DNA of 64,000 nt from Cumulibacter soli (GCF_004382795.1 NZ_SMSG01000001.1:434001-498000), one strand, 5' to 3'. Numbered from the stretch's first letter, positions 27,289-35,401 are shown. The notes: a model not told the origin generated them from the sequence alone. A program made the numbers and translations.

Positions 27289-27504
27289 CTAGTCCATTAC
27301 CAGGAGCAGCGTGTCTTGCTCAACCACGTCGCCTTCCGAAACTGGAAGTTCGCGAACGGTGCCGGAGGTCGGCGCATGCACAGGTATTTCCATCTTCATT
27401 GATTCAAGGATCAATAGCACGTCGTCCGCGTTAACAGCCTGCCCAACGGAGACCTCAAGTCGCCACACGTTTCCCGGCATTTCCGATCGAACTTCATGAG
27501 TCAT
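27289..27504 (-). CDS. Biotin carboxyl carrier protein (TB7.3-like)
   Basis: A 71-residue stand-alone biotinyl domain. The lysine in 'LESMKMEIPV' (about residue 37) is the biotin attachment site, and the flanking repeats give the symmetric beta fold. The sequence closely follows the small mycobacterial biotinylated protein TB7.3 (Rv3221c) in length and wording. It lies 34 bp after the biotin carboxylase gene. AAGGAAG precedes the ATG. It would shuttle carboxybiotin between AccC and the two carboxyltransferases of this operon. Confidence 0.93.
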   Translation of the reverse strand: MTHEVRSEMPGNVWRLEVSVGQAVNADDVLLILESMKMEIPVHAPTSGTVRELPVSEGDVVEQDTLLLVMD

Positions 27505-27538
27505 TTTTCTTCCTTCTTTGGTTTTCGAGCATTCCAGG

Positions 27539-28963
27539 TTACGAAGTTGCGATCGACGATCTGGCTATCTTGTCGACCACGCTTGTCTCGTAATTACCGG
27601 CACAGAAATCGTCATGTTCAAGTAACGCGGCGAGGAGCGGGAGGTTCGTACGGATTCCTTCCACCCGGAAGGAATCGCACGCCGCACGTGCGCGCCGCAG
27701 ACAGTCCCCACGGGACTCTCCCCAGACGATCAACTTCGCAAGCATCGGGTCGTAGAAATGTGAAACCACACTGCCTGCGCGATAGCCGGATTCGACGCGA
27801 ATTCCGTCACCAACCGGCTCTTTCCATTGGGTGATCCGCCCCGGAGACGGTATGAACCTAATGGGGTCCTCCGCGTAAAGACGAAGCTCGATCGCGTGCC
27901 CCTCGTTTATGACAGATTTAGGATCGAAGCTGAGCGACTGGCCTGCGGCGATCCGCATTTGCTGCTCCACCAGATCGACGCCCGTAACCATCTCCGTGAT
28001 CCCGTGCTCGACCTGAAGACGGGTGTTCATCTCGAGGAACGAGAACTCTCCCGTGTCGTTGTCCAGCAGAAACTCGATCGTGCCGGCATTGGCGTAGTTT
28101 GCGGCACGGACCGCAGCAGCTGCTAGCGATTGCATCGATTCCCGTGTACTGGCCGCGAGACGTGGCGCCGGTGTTTCCTCAACGATTTTCTGATTCCTGC
28201 GCTGGACCGAACAGTCGCGTTCACCAAGGGTGACCACCTCTCCATCTCCCCACCCGAGTATCTGGACTTCGATGTGGCGGGCACGCGTCACGAACCGTTC
28301 GACCATCACTCGCTCGTCACCGAAGAAGCGGGCCGCCGCCGCAGATGCGGACTCATAAGCCGCACGCAACTCCACTTCATCGCTCGCGACAGCCATGCCG
28401 ATCCCACCCCCGCCAGCGACCGCTTTGACGATCACGGGATATCCGACTTCGCGCGCAGCTGTAATGCTCGCATCGAGACTGTCTAAGACAGTCGTGCTTC
28501 CTGCCGCAACAGCAAGACCGACGCTCGCCATGTGGTTCCGCGCACTGACTTTGTCGCCGAGCAAGCGGATCGACTCCGCACGCGGACCGACCCAGGTCAA
28601 CCCCGCATCAGTCACTGCTTGAGCGAAATCCGGGTCTTCCGATAGGAAGCCGTATCCGGGATGCACCGCGTCCGCACCGCAAACGCGCGCGGCTTCCAGA
28701 ATTGCCGCGACGTTCAGGTAGGTTTCGCTGGCGGCCGAACCCGAGAGATTCACAGCCTTGTCAGCTTCCTCCATATGTGGAAGCCCTTCGTCCACGTCGC
28801 TGTAGACCGCGACAGTCGAAACCCCAATCGCCTTAGCGCTCCGCATTATCCGCCGCGCAATGGCTCCCCTGTTGGCAACCAGTATCCGCTCGAACGGCTT
28901 GCCCAGCTCAGGGTTCGTCTTGGCAAGCTCGGCGGTTCGTCGGCCCTTCGTGAGTTCGTCCAC
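27539..28963 (-). CDS. Biotin carboxylase subunit of acyl-CoA carboxylase
   Basis: A 474-residue ATP-grasp biotin carboxylase without a fused carrier domain. It shows 'ILVANRGAIARRIMR' near residues 27-41, 'DAVHPGYGFLSEDPDFA', 'ERDCSVQRRNQKIVEE' and 'FLEMNTRLQVEHGITE'. Three usually constant sites differ: ANRGE is ANRGA, the glycine loop reads GGGGIGM rather than GGGGRGM, and VEHPVTE reads VEHGITE. About 24 extra residues precede the fold. It is the first gene of the operon and starts at GTG 28963. Confidence 0.88.
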   Translation of the reverse strand: MDELTKGRRTAELAKTNPELGKPFERILVANRGAIARRIMRSAKAIGVSTVAVYSDVDEGLPHMEEADKAVNLSGSAASETYLNVAAILEAARVCGADAVHPGYGFLSEDPDFAQAVTDAGLTWVGPRAESIRLLGDKVSARNHMASVGLAVAAGSTTVLDSLDASITAAREVGYPVIVKAVAGGGGIGMAVASDEVELRAAYESASAAAARFFGDERVMVERFVTRARHIEVQILGWGDGEVVTLGERDCSVQRRNQKIVEETPAPRLAASTRESMQSLAAAAVRAANYANAGTIEFLLDNDTGEFSFLEMNTRLQVEHGITEMVTGVDLVEQQMRIAAGQSLSFDPKSVINEGHAIELRLYAEDPIRFIPSPGRITQWKEPVGDGIRVESGYRAGSVVSHFYDPMLAKLIVWGESRGDCLRRARAACDSFRVEGIRTNLPLLAALLEHDDFCAGNYETSVVDKIARSSIATS

Positions 28964-29201
28964 GGGATTCTCTCAACCAGCCCTTCCACGTGATGTGAGT
29001 CCAAAAAAGAACCGCCCACTGCGCGGACTAGTCCAGCACCTCAGCGACCGCGGGCGATAAATATGACGAGGTATGCAAGAGAGACTCGCATCTCACTATG
29101 ACGTGTGTCAACACCATGATCGCCATTATTTGGCGGATCTGTGCGCCATGACCAACAGATGACTCCGCGCTGGCGTCATTTATGATCCTGAAATGCCTCC
29201 T
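28964..29201. promoter_or_regulatory. Carboxylase-operon promoter region
   Basis: These 238 bases between the biotin carboxylase start and the palindrome hold the leader of the minus-strand operon. It is A+T-rich for this genome. No open frame with support is seen. An AGGAGG on the minus strand near 29195-29200 has no convincing downstream gene. Confidence 0.45.
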
Positions 29202-29222
29202 AAGTTGACAGTTAGTCAACTT
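29202..29222. promoter_or_regulatory. Palindromic operator for the TetR regulator
   Basis: AAGTTGAC, a 5-base spacer and GTCAACTT form a perfect palindrome in the space between the TetR gene and the carboxylase operon. On the plus strand it overlaps a TTGACA -35 (29205-29210), which with 18 bp spacing leads to a TACGAT -10 at 29229-29234. Binding would block the TetR promoter and could block the operon promoter. Confidence 0.65.
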
Positions 29223-29268
29223 GGTTCCTACGATCATGCCGTCCGTTCGACCCTGTTACGGTCGCGAG

Positions 29269-29946
29269 GTGAATGGATCATCAAAAAAGAAGAGCAGCCG
29301 AGGTGTCGGGCCAGTCACCGTGCGCGGTGAGGCCCGCAAACTTGTACTGATAAGGGCCGCTCGCGAGGAATTCGAGAGCAACGGCTTCTTTCACACGCGG
29401 ATCGGAGACATCGTGCGTCGCGCTGGCGTCGCCCAGGGCACCTTTTACACGTACTTCCATTCCAAGGAGGCAGTGTTCGAGGCGATCGCAAAGTCAGTCG
29501 CAACCGACATGCTCATGTCTCTAGGCGCCGGGCAACGCTCGAACGGGACTCCCTACGAGCGCGCGCGTAGCGCGATGGAACGCTTCGTGGAGTCATACCG
29601 GTCGAATGCACGTTGGTTCGCGCTCATTAATGAGGTGACCAACGCAAGTCCTGAGGTTCGGCACCTCCGGCTCCAGATCCGCCAGTCCTTCATCGATCGG
29701 CTGGCACGCGGTATCCGGCACCAACAACGTTCGGGCCACGCCGATCCGGATGTTGACGCCGACCTCATGGCCGAGGTGCTCGGTTCCATGGTCGACCATA
29801 TCTGCGACGTGTGGTTCAACATGGGTCGGGAGTTCGAGGAGGATCGCCTAATCGACCACATAACGCTCGTCTACGCGCGAGCACTCGGTCTGCCGGGACA
29901 GCCGAGCGGTCCTCCCTCTACTGGCCCTGATCACAGGACAGGTTAG
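29269..29946 (+). CDS. TetR/AcrR-family regulator of the carboxylase operon
   Basis: A 225-residue one-component repressor. The N-terminal helix-turn-helix reads 'IRAAREEFESNGFFHTRIGDI' (positions about 27-47) then 'AGVAQGTFYTYFHSKEAVF', the standard TetR DNA-binding unit. The C-terminal ligand domain has no recognised subtype. GTG 29269 is preferred: the TTG at 29221 lies inside the operator and ATG 29236 would precede the predicted transcript start. It is divergent from the ten-gene operon and most likely senses the imported acid or its CoA ester. Confidence 0.85.
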   Translation: MNGSSKKKSSRGVGPVTVRGEARKLVLIRAAREEFESNGFFHTRIGDIVRRAGVAQGTFYTYFHSKEAVFEAIAKSVATDMLMSLGAGQRSNGTPYERARSAMERFVESYRSNARWFALINEVTNASPEVRHLRLQIRQSFIDRLARGIRHQQRSGHADPDVDADLMAEVLGSMVDHICDVWFNMGREFEEDRLIDHITLVYARALGLPGQPSGPPSTGPDHRTG

Positions 29947-30325
29947 TACCAGATTCAGGTAGACGGTCCGACCGTCGATTCCCGCTCTGCGGTGGGACGG
30001 TCGGACCGCTATTCCGCTGCAAGTCAAGGTATCTCGAGCCAATCTGTCACGCGCGACAAGCACGCTTATGAATATAAGCGTCCACTGCTAGTCCGTGTGG
30101 AAGTCACGCAGCGCCAACGCAGGCCCATATTCCGCGACCGCGACAAACCAGCGAGTCGGCATGACCTCGCCGGCCTGGTGACTTCTAGTCGCAGATAGCT
30201 CCTGGTGCCGATCTCAACAGCAGTTCAAAGTCAGGAACAGAGGATGGCGTGAGGACATCCTCGACCATCGACGTGATCGCCCACCGGTATGTCCGCCCCG
30301 GTCGGATGGTTAGATTCGATGGCTT
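29947..30325. other. Intergenic region with hairpin after TetR
   Basis: These 379 bases hold one strong hairpin (29964-30008) and otherwise nothing I can assign. Open frames here are short and have no family. Confidence 0.45.
29964..30008 (+). terminator. 13-bp hairpin downstream of TetR
   Basis: CGGTCCGACCGTC pairs with GACGGTCGGACCG around a 19-nt loop, 17 bp after the TetR stop. There is no T-run. It is a likely transcription end; an operator role is less likely at this position. Confidence 0.5.
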
Positions 30326-30858
30326 ATGACGTTAGGGCAGGCCCCCTTCACCAGCGCACTCACACAAGTAGTCAGGAATCCGCGCCCGTTAGACAACGGG
30401 TTGAGATTCGCGCGTCGCAAGGGGCTCACCGCCACCCAGATCACCAACGGGATACCGGATGTGGGCTCCACGGCCTGGCCGGGCGAGTCGGACGAGCACG
30501 CATGTTCACGGACGGCGAGATGCAATGCCTACGAGACGTCGCAGGTACCGTCGCTACTAAGAATCGATATCGAACTTTCGGGAGAGTCAGTCGACTGGCC
30601 ATGGAGGTGACGGAGCGCGCCGTGGCGGGCGACCCGCACGCCGAAGCGGCACATGCGCTTGTCATTGAAGCCGCCTCGCAAGCGGCCATGTGGCTCATAA
30701 CCATCACTGACCCTGAACGGCTCATCCTCACCGGCGCGGCAGGCCTCTATCCGGAGCGTTGGCGCAACAAGCTACGAACCCGAATTATGGAACTTGTCGA
30801 TCCGAATTTCTTCCACGGCGTGCATATCGACTTCACCGAGTTAGGCCGCAGCGCCTGA
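30326..30858 (+). pseudogene. Decayed ROK-like gene remnant
   Basis: The frame from about 30502 to 30858 reads like the C-terminal end of a ROK-family kinase or repressor: 'AVAGDPHAEAAHALVIEA', then 'ITDPERLILTGAAGLYPE'. Upstream, protein-like sequence continues in a different frame from 30326 ('LTQVVRNPRPLDNGLRFARR'), so a frameshift near 30480 is suspected. The glycine-rich ATP site and zinc motif of intact ROK proteins are missing. A novel intact 119-residue protein starting at ATG 30502 is the alternative. Confidence 0.45.
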
Positions 30859-30979
30859 CTACGTGGTGGCATCCAGCCGTACTCGACAATCAGCGCGCAA
30901 ACGAACTGCATGAGTTCTGAGACCTCCTCCCGCAGGGCGATAAAGTCAACGAGAACGACTCCGATTCGATAGGCGAGGC

Positions 30980-31372
30980 ATGAACGAGGATGGCGAGAAG
31001 GCCGCTCCGCGCGGCCGACTGGCGAGCATGCTGCTGGGTGAGGGTCGCGACCCCGACCCCCGGTTCAGCCTCGCGAATGAGCGGACCTTCCTCGCGTGGA
31101 TCCGCACCTCTCTCGCATTGCTTGCCGGTGGTATCGGAGTCGAGGCATTCGCCCGCGAAGTGTTCCCAGCAGGCGTGCGTCAATGGCTTGCCGTGGGGCT
31201 GATCCTGTTGGGGATGCTGCTGAGCGCAACCGCGTCATGGCGTTGGCTGCAGATCGAACGCGCCATGCGACGCACACAGCCGCTACCACTGAGTTTGCCC
31301 GCGCTGTGTCTGGCGGTCGGCATCACCCTGGCCGCCGGCATCGTGCTTATCTTCTTCCTGGTGCGTGGCTGA
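30980..31372 (+). CDS. DUF202 membrane protein (YidH-like)
   Basis: A 130-residue membrane protein with the DUF202 signature 'FSLANERTFLAWIRTSLAL' at about residues 29-47 and three hydrophobic segments near 38-58, 66-86 and 104-126. The family is common but has no established role. Its TGA overlaps the ATG of a second DUF202 gene, so the two are coupled and may form a heteromer. Confidence 0.88.
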   Translation: MNEDGEKAAPRGRLASMLLGEGRDPDPRFSLANERTFLAWIRTSLALLAGGIGVEAFAREVFPAGVRQWLAVGLILLGMLLSATASWRWLQIERAMRRTQPLPLSLPALCLAVGITLAAGIVLIFFLVRG

Positions 31373-31716
31373 TGCAGCACCGCTCAGCCCCTTGGCGAGC
31401 CGGCGCATTACCCCAGCACGGCGATCCTGGGCTGCAGCCGGAGCGGACGATACTTTCGTGGGGTCGCACCAACCTCGCACTCACGGTGTGCGCCCTGCTG
31501 CTGCTTCGCTGGATACCCGACCACGGACCCGCGCCGGCCGTCATCGCTATCGCCCTGGTCGTCGGTGGCAGCACTCTCTGGTTCATTCAACGACGGCGCT
31601 CCTCGCACGTCGTGCACCGCTTCATGCAGGAACGTACGGACCCGGCGGTATATCCCGTACTGGCGTTGACGCTGCTGATTCTCTTGTCGGGCCTCGCGGC
31701 GATCCTGATCATCTGA
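31372..31716 (+). CDS. Second DUF202 membrane protein
   Basis: A 114-residue protein whose N-terminal block 'LQPERTILSWGRTNLALTV' is a DUF202 signature, followed by three hydrophobic segments. The ATG at 31372 overlaps the stop of the preceding DUF202 gene. The two proteins are only moderately alike, so this is an old paralogous pair, a frequent arrangement in actinobacteria. Confidence 0.85.
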   Translation: MQHRSAPWRAGALPQHGDPGLQPERTILSWGRTNLALTVCALLLLRWIPDHGPAPAVIAIALVVGGSTLWFIQRRRSSHVVHRFMQERTDPAVYPVLALTLLILLSGLAAILII

Positions 31717-31838
31717 TTCGGCCTCAACGCTGGGTTCTGGGGATGCGGGGTTCTGAGGATGCTGGGTTCTCAGTGCGTGACCAGCGCGCGCACAACGGCT
31801 AACGTGCTCATAACGCCAATGAGAGAAACGAGTTGCCC

Positions 31839-32171
31839 GTGAAGTTTGAACTACGCACCTACGTCGCTGCCGAAGGCAAAATGGCCGCGCTGCAGCAGCG
31901 CTTCATCGACCACACCATCCATATCTTTCCGCGTCATGGCATGCATAGCGTCGGCTACTGGGTCCGCGAGGATGACCCTTCCGTCCTCGTGTACCTGATC
32001 TGGCACGAGGGCGATCCCAAGGCCAACTGGAACTCGTTCAAAGATGATCCCGAGTGGACTTCGGCGCGCGCCGCATCCGAGGTGGACGGCTCGCTCACCG
32101 CATCGCTCGAAAGTGTCTACCTCGATCCCGTTGAGGCCCTCGCGATCGGCGATCTGCCGCCGAAGGCCTGA
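31839..32171 (+). CDS. NIPSNAP family protein
   Basis: A 110-residue dimeric alpha-beta barrel protein of the NIPSNAP family. The start 'KFELRTYVAAEGKMAALQQRF' type block (residues 2-22) and central 'HSVGYWV...LVYLIWHEG' match the family, whose bacterial members often accompany catabolic enzymes but have no fixed reaction. GTG 31839 is chosen over TTG 31833 because the conserved beta strand begins directly after it. A perfect hairpin follows 5 bp after the stop. Confidence 0.85.
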   Translation: MKFELRTYVAAEGKMAALQQRFIDHTIHIFPRHGMHSVGYWVREDDPSVLVYLIWHEGDPKANWNSFKDDPEWTSARAASEVDGSLTASLESVYLDPVEALAIGDLPPKA

Positions 32172-32175
32172 GCGC

Positions 32176-32217
32176 GACCTCGTTGGTCGACACCGATTGG
32201 CGTCGACCAACGAGGTC
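32176..32217 (+). terminator. 16-bp perfect hairpin after NIPSNAP gene
   Basis: GACCTCGTTGGTCGAC pairs with GTCGACCAACGAGGTC around a 10-nt loop. It starts 5 bp after the NIPSNAP stop and ends 6 bp before the ATG of the next gene, so it could also cover the ribosome-binding region of that gene. Confidence 0.7.
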
Positions 32218-32222
32218 GTACC

Positions 32223-32699
32223 ATGGTCCCCATGGCCTCATTCACTGATGCCCTAGCGGCGCGCCTGCTGCAGACGCGCCCCTTCGTTCGCGCGCCGATC
32301 TGGCTGTTTCGTCATGGATTCGGGCGCCTACTTGGTCCTCGCCTCGTCATGCTCGAACACACTGGTCGTACGTCGGGACGCCCCCGTTATGTGTGTCTCG
32401 AGGTCGTCGAACGCCCAAGTGCGTCGTCGCTGATCGTCGTGAGCGGATTCGGTGCACGGGCGCAGTGGTATCGCAACCTCCGCACCAATCCGGAGTGCCG
32501 CATCAGTAGCGGACCGCTACGCGATCAGCGCGCGACCGCAAGATTCCTGCCGGATGACGAGGCTGATTCCATACTCGCCAGATATCAGCACAACCATCCG
32601 AAGGCGTGGGAGCGATTGCGTGGCGCGATCGAGCACGCCGTCGGACATTCCGTGCGTGGTCTCCCCATGGTCGAACTGTCGTGGGAAACGACTCGGTAA
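32223..32699 (+). CDS. Deazaflavin (F420)-dependent nitroreductase family protein
   Basis: A 158-residue DDN/DUF385-type protein. The family block 'GPRLVMLEHTGRTSGRPRY' (about residues 38-56) and 'VVSGFGARAQWYRNLRTNPE' (given as its core 'AQWYRNL') are clear. Members bind F420 and reduce quinones or nitroaromatics. An in-frame ATG at 32232 is an alternative start. The gene suggests that the host makes F420, as most actinobacteria do. Confidence 0.85.
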   Translation: MVPMASFTDALAARLLQTRPFVRAPIWLFRHGFGRLLGPRLVMLEHTGRTSGRPRYVCLEVVERPSASSLIVVSGFGARAQWYRNLRTNPECRISSGPLRDQRATARFLPDDEADSILARYQHNHPKAWERLRGAIEHAVGHSVRGLPMVELSWETTR

Positions 32700-32839
32700 G
32701 GAGTCGGTCAGCCTACGTGGCCGGGGCGGGCACGCGGAGATGACGCAGGGCACGAATGTCCTTAAACACTCGCAACCCGCGGCATCTCCAACCCGCTCGT
32801 GCCGCGCGTCAGCCGATGACCGAAGGGGCCATATTCGGT

Positions 32840-33646
32840 TCAATTGCCGAGGCGTGTGAAGCGGGTCGAGCGGTTCTCCGACATAGCCGCCATCGCCTCC
32901 CGAGCATCGGATCCGGCGATCGCCGTCCAACCCACGGTGTCGCTGTCAGCGGCGGCATCGCGCAGCGCCATGGCGGCGTGCCGGTACACCAACTGCTTGG
33001 TGAAACGCATGGCGGCAGGAGACATGCGTTCGGCCATCCCTTGCACATAGGCAATCGCGGCGTCACGTAACTCGTCGTCCGGCACCACCCGCTGCGCGAA
33101 CCCAGCGCGCAACGCCTCCTGTGCGGTGATCTTCTCGTGCCGCCAGAACCAATCAAGCGCGTTTCCGGTACCGATTTGGTGGGCCAGCATCCAGGTCACG
33201 GTGTGCTCGGCAATCAGTCCGCGCTCCAGGAAGATCGAACGACACCAACCGCTCTCCCCGAAAAACCGCACGTCCGCCGCCGCGGCCAACACCATCCCGC
33301 CGCCGGCGGTCGCACCATTGATCGCAGCAATAACCGGCTTATCGACCTCCATCAGGTACGTGAATAGCCCATGCGGATCGGTCTGCTTCGCACCGCGAAC
33401 CTGACCGGGGCCGGCTTCGGCGTCCGCGGTGGACTTCGCCAGCTCCACGACGTCAAGTCCCGAGCAGAACCCCTTCCCTGCCCCGGTAATCACGATGCCA
33501 ACCACATCCTTCGATGCGTTCGCTTCGTCCACCGCTGCTCGCAGATCCACCATCATCTGTGGATTGATCGCGTTGAGCTTGCCGGGATTGTCCAAGCTGA
33601 TGACCGCGACCGGGTCCTCAATCTCCAGAACGATCCGGCCGGTCAC
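32840..33646 (-). CDS. Enoyl-CoA hydratase/isomerase family protein (A)
   Basis: A 268-residue crotonase-fold enzyme acting on acyl-CoA esters. The oxyanion-hole blocks 'KGFCSGLDV' near residue 60 and 'INGATAGGGMVLA' near 110 are present. By eye, the first catalytic Glu is kept ('FLERGL') while the second aligns with Asp ('ALDWF'). Hydratase and isomerase activities are both possible. Its ATG overlaps the stop of the second crotonase gene (ATGA), so the two are coupled. Confidence 0.88.
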   Translation of the reverse strand: MTGRIVLEIEDPVAVISLDNPGKLNAINPQMMVDLRAAVDEANASKDVVGIVITGAGKGFCSGLDVVELAKSTADAEAGPGQVRGAKQTDPHGLFTYLMEVDKPVIAAINGATAGGGMVLAAAADVRFFGESGWCRSIFLERGLIAEHTVTWMLAHQIGTGNALDWFWRHEKITAQEALRAGFAQRVVPDDELRDAAIAYVQGMAERMSPAAMRFTKQLVYRHAAMALRDAAADSDTVGWTAIAGSDAREAMAAMSENRSTRFTRLGN

Positions 33647-34434
33647 AGCACATCACCCTCATAATTGGGATCCGCCAGAACCTCCGGGCTGGTCATGATC
33701 ATGTGGCGACCGGTCTCATGCCGCAAGTACGCCCGACGCGACAGCGCCGTCGCCTTGCCGAGGTTGTCCTTCATACCGCGGATCGCGGCCGGTTTTGCCG
33801 CGGCGAGCGCCTGAACCGCAGTCTCAAGCTCGTCGTCGAAGACCGCATCATCGAACACCTCGCTCACCAGCCCGATCGCCTGCGCCTGCTCGGCGGTGAT
33901 CTTGCGCGGGCGATACATGATGTCGGCGGCACGCGCCGGACCGAGCTTGTTCGTCAGGCTCCACGCGAGCCCGAGATCGCCCGCAACACCCACATCGAGG
34001 AAGGCTGAGTTCAGCCGCGCCGCACTCGACGCGAACCGAAGGTCACACGCCATCGCCAGACCGAATCCCGCCCCGGCGGCGCTGCCATTCAGCCCCGCAA
34101 CCGTGACGGCGCTGAGTTCGCCGAGCATCGCCGGCAGGTCGAACGGGCGAGGATCGGTCGAAAGATTCACCTGAGAATCGACCGTTTTGCGCCCCTGCAG
34201 GCGATCCAAGTCAGCGCCCGGGCAGAAGAACCGACCTTCCTTACCGCCCCGGATCAACAGAACACGCATCGTGCGATAACTGCCGGCTTGTAGCGCGGCC
34301 TCCCACAACCCGACCAGCACCTCGGGCGTCATCGCATTCATCGGCGGATTCTCTATGGTGAGCCGCACCAGCGGCGCATCGGCGCTCAGCCGAACGATCC
34401 CGCCCTGAAACTCGCTGACGTCGCTACCGGTCAT
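33643..34434 (-). CDS. Enoyl-CoA hydratase/isomerase family protein (B)
   Basis: A 263-residue crotonase-fold enzyme, first of the two-gene operon. It carries 'FFCPGADLDRL' near residue 70 and 'LNGSAAGAGFGLAMACDLRF' near 115. Both positions normally held by Glu in hydratases appear as Asp here ('FLDVGV' and 'AADIM'), which hints at isomerase or another activity. The pair likely acts in breakdown of a branched or unsaturated acid together with the nearby CoA-transferase and dehydrogenase. Confidence 0.87.
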   Translation of the reverse strand: MTGSDVSEFQGGIVRLSADAPLVRLTIENPPMNAMTPEVLVGLWEAALQAGSYRTMRVLLIRGGKEGRFFCPGADLDRLQGRKTVDSQVNLSTDPRPFDLPAMLGELSAVTVAGLNGSAAGAGFGLAMACDLRFASSAARLNSAFLDVGVAGDLGLAWSLTNKLGPARAADIMYRPRKITAEQAQAIGLVSEVFDDAVFDDELETAVQALAAAKPAAIRGMKDNLGKATALSRRAYLRHETGRHMIMTSPEVLADPNYEGDVL

Positions 34435-34757
34435 CGATCAATCCCCTCGCCGCGTGGAGTCGTGAGCGCTTATCGATCGCTCAGTCTAGGTGGGACCGTT
34501 CTAACACGTCCGCATATCGGGCGGCAACCAACCGCGGCGTACGGCGACGCACCGGAGGGTCCTGCCATAGCCACGTCGAGTGCGAGGTCTCCACAGCGCT
34601 GACCTCGCCCCACTCCAGTCGAGCACCGGAGAGGGTGCGGCTATCGGGAGGGGGCTTGACCACGCGAGGGCGAGGCTAACGAAGGAGGCGAAGCCGACGG
34701 TTGGGCAACTGCTGAAGCGACGGTCGTCCGAGGTGCGTCGGCTACTGAAGGAGTAAC
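34435..34757. other. Intergenic region with possible gene relic
   Basis: These 323 bases lie between the crotonase pair and the TetR gene. A plus-strand open stretch ending at the TAA 34754-34756 reads like a basic C-terminus ('TVGQLLKRRSSEVRRLLKE') but lacks a credible start. It may be the tail of a lost gene. No hairpin or promoter is clear. Confidence 0.4.
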
Positions 34758-35363
34758 TCAGGCTGGGCCGACAACGCCAGTGAGGATGATGGTTGCGACA
34801 CGGTCAGCGACCTCGCTCGGCGAGTACTTGCCACTCTTGCGGTACCAGTGAGCCACGCTGTTGCAGGTCGTGATGATCGTGTTCGTGACGACGGCGTCAG
34901 CGCTGGCGAACTCGCCAATAGCGTGCCCTTCGTCGAGTATTTCCTGCCAGACGGCTTGAATTCGCTCGCGAATCTTCTGAAGCTCGGCGCGGCGTTCATC
35001 ACTCAAGGCAGAACGATCCCGCATCTCGATGCTCATTTGCTTCGCGGACCCAACAATCAGTTCGGTCTGGCGCACAATGAGCGTAGTCAGTTTCTCCGTC
35101 GGCGGGGCGTCTGAGGCGGCGACTTCCTCGGCGACTTCCAGCACCGCCTTGGTGTAGGTGGACAGGATCACCCACAGCAGTTCTTCCTTCGAACCGATGT
35201 GGTAGTACAACGCGCCGCCGCGTAGACCAACTTTCTCGGCAATATCGGAGATCCCGGTGCCGTGGTACCCATCCTTCGCAAAGAGCGTCGTCGCGCCGTC
35301 GATGATCCGGTCACGGGTCTCCGCCGTCGTACGGCGCGTAGTCCCGCCCTGCTCCCGAACCAT
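34758..35363 (-). CDS. TetR/AcrR-family transcription regulator
   Basis: A 201-residue repressor with a TetR DNA-binding unit 'IIDGATTLFAKDGYHGTGISDI' type block (positions about 20-41) followed by 'GLRGGALYYHIGSKEELLW'. The C-terminal part resembles regulators of fatty-acid or CoA-ester metabolism. ATG 35363 is chosen because GAAAGGGG lies before it and the longer frame would read through a palindrome at 35388-35401. Nearby targets could be the crotonase pair or the double CoA-transferase. Confidence 0.85.
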   Translation of the reverse strand: MVREQGGTTRRTTAETRDRIIDGATTLFAKDGYHGTGISDIAEKVGLRGGALYYHIGSKEELLWVILSTYTKAVLEVAEEVAASDAPPTEKLTTLIVRQTELIVGSAKQMSIEMRDRSALSDERRAELQKIRERIQAVWQEILDEGHAIGEFASADAVVTNTIITTCNSVAHWYRKSGKYSPSEVADRVATIILTGVVGPA

Positions 35364-35387
35364 CCTGGCCCCTTTCTCGCTTTTTAC

Positions 35388-35401
35388 GTATCGACCGATA
35401 C
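35388..35401. promoter_or_regulatory. Palindromic operator upstream of TetR
   Basis: GTATCGACCGATAC is a perfect 14-bp palindrome (arms GTATCG and CGATAC around AC) 25 bp before the TetR start. The position and symmetry fit autoregulation by the TetR protein. Confidence 0.55.

Noticed and set aside
29028-29237. A 69-codon minus-strand frame in the TetR/carboxylase spacer
   Set aside because: It covers the operator and promoter region and has no recognisable features.
34481-34663. A 60-codon minus-strand open frame
   Set aside because: No ribosome-binding site or family; composition resembles random GC-rich frames.
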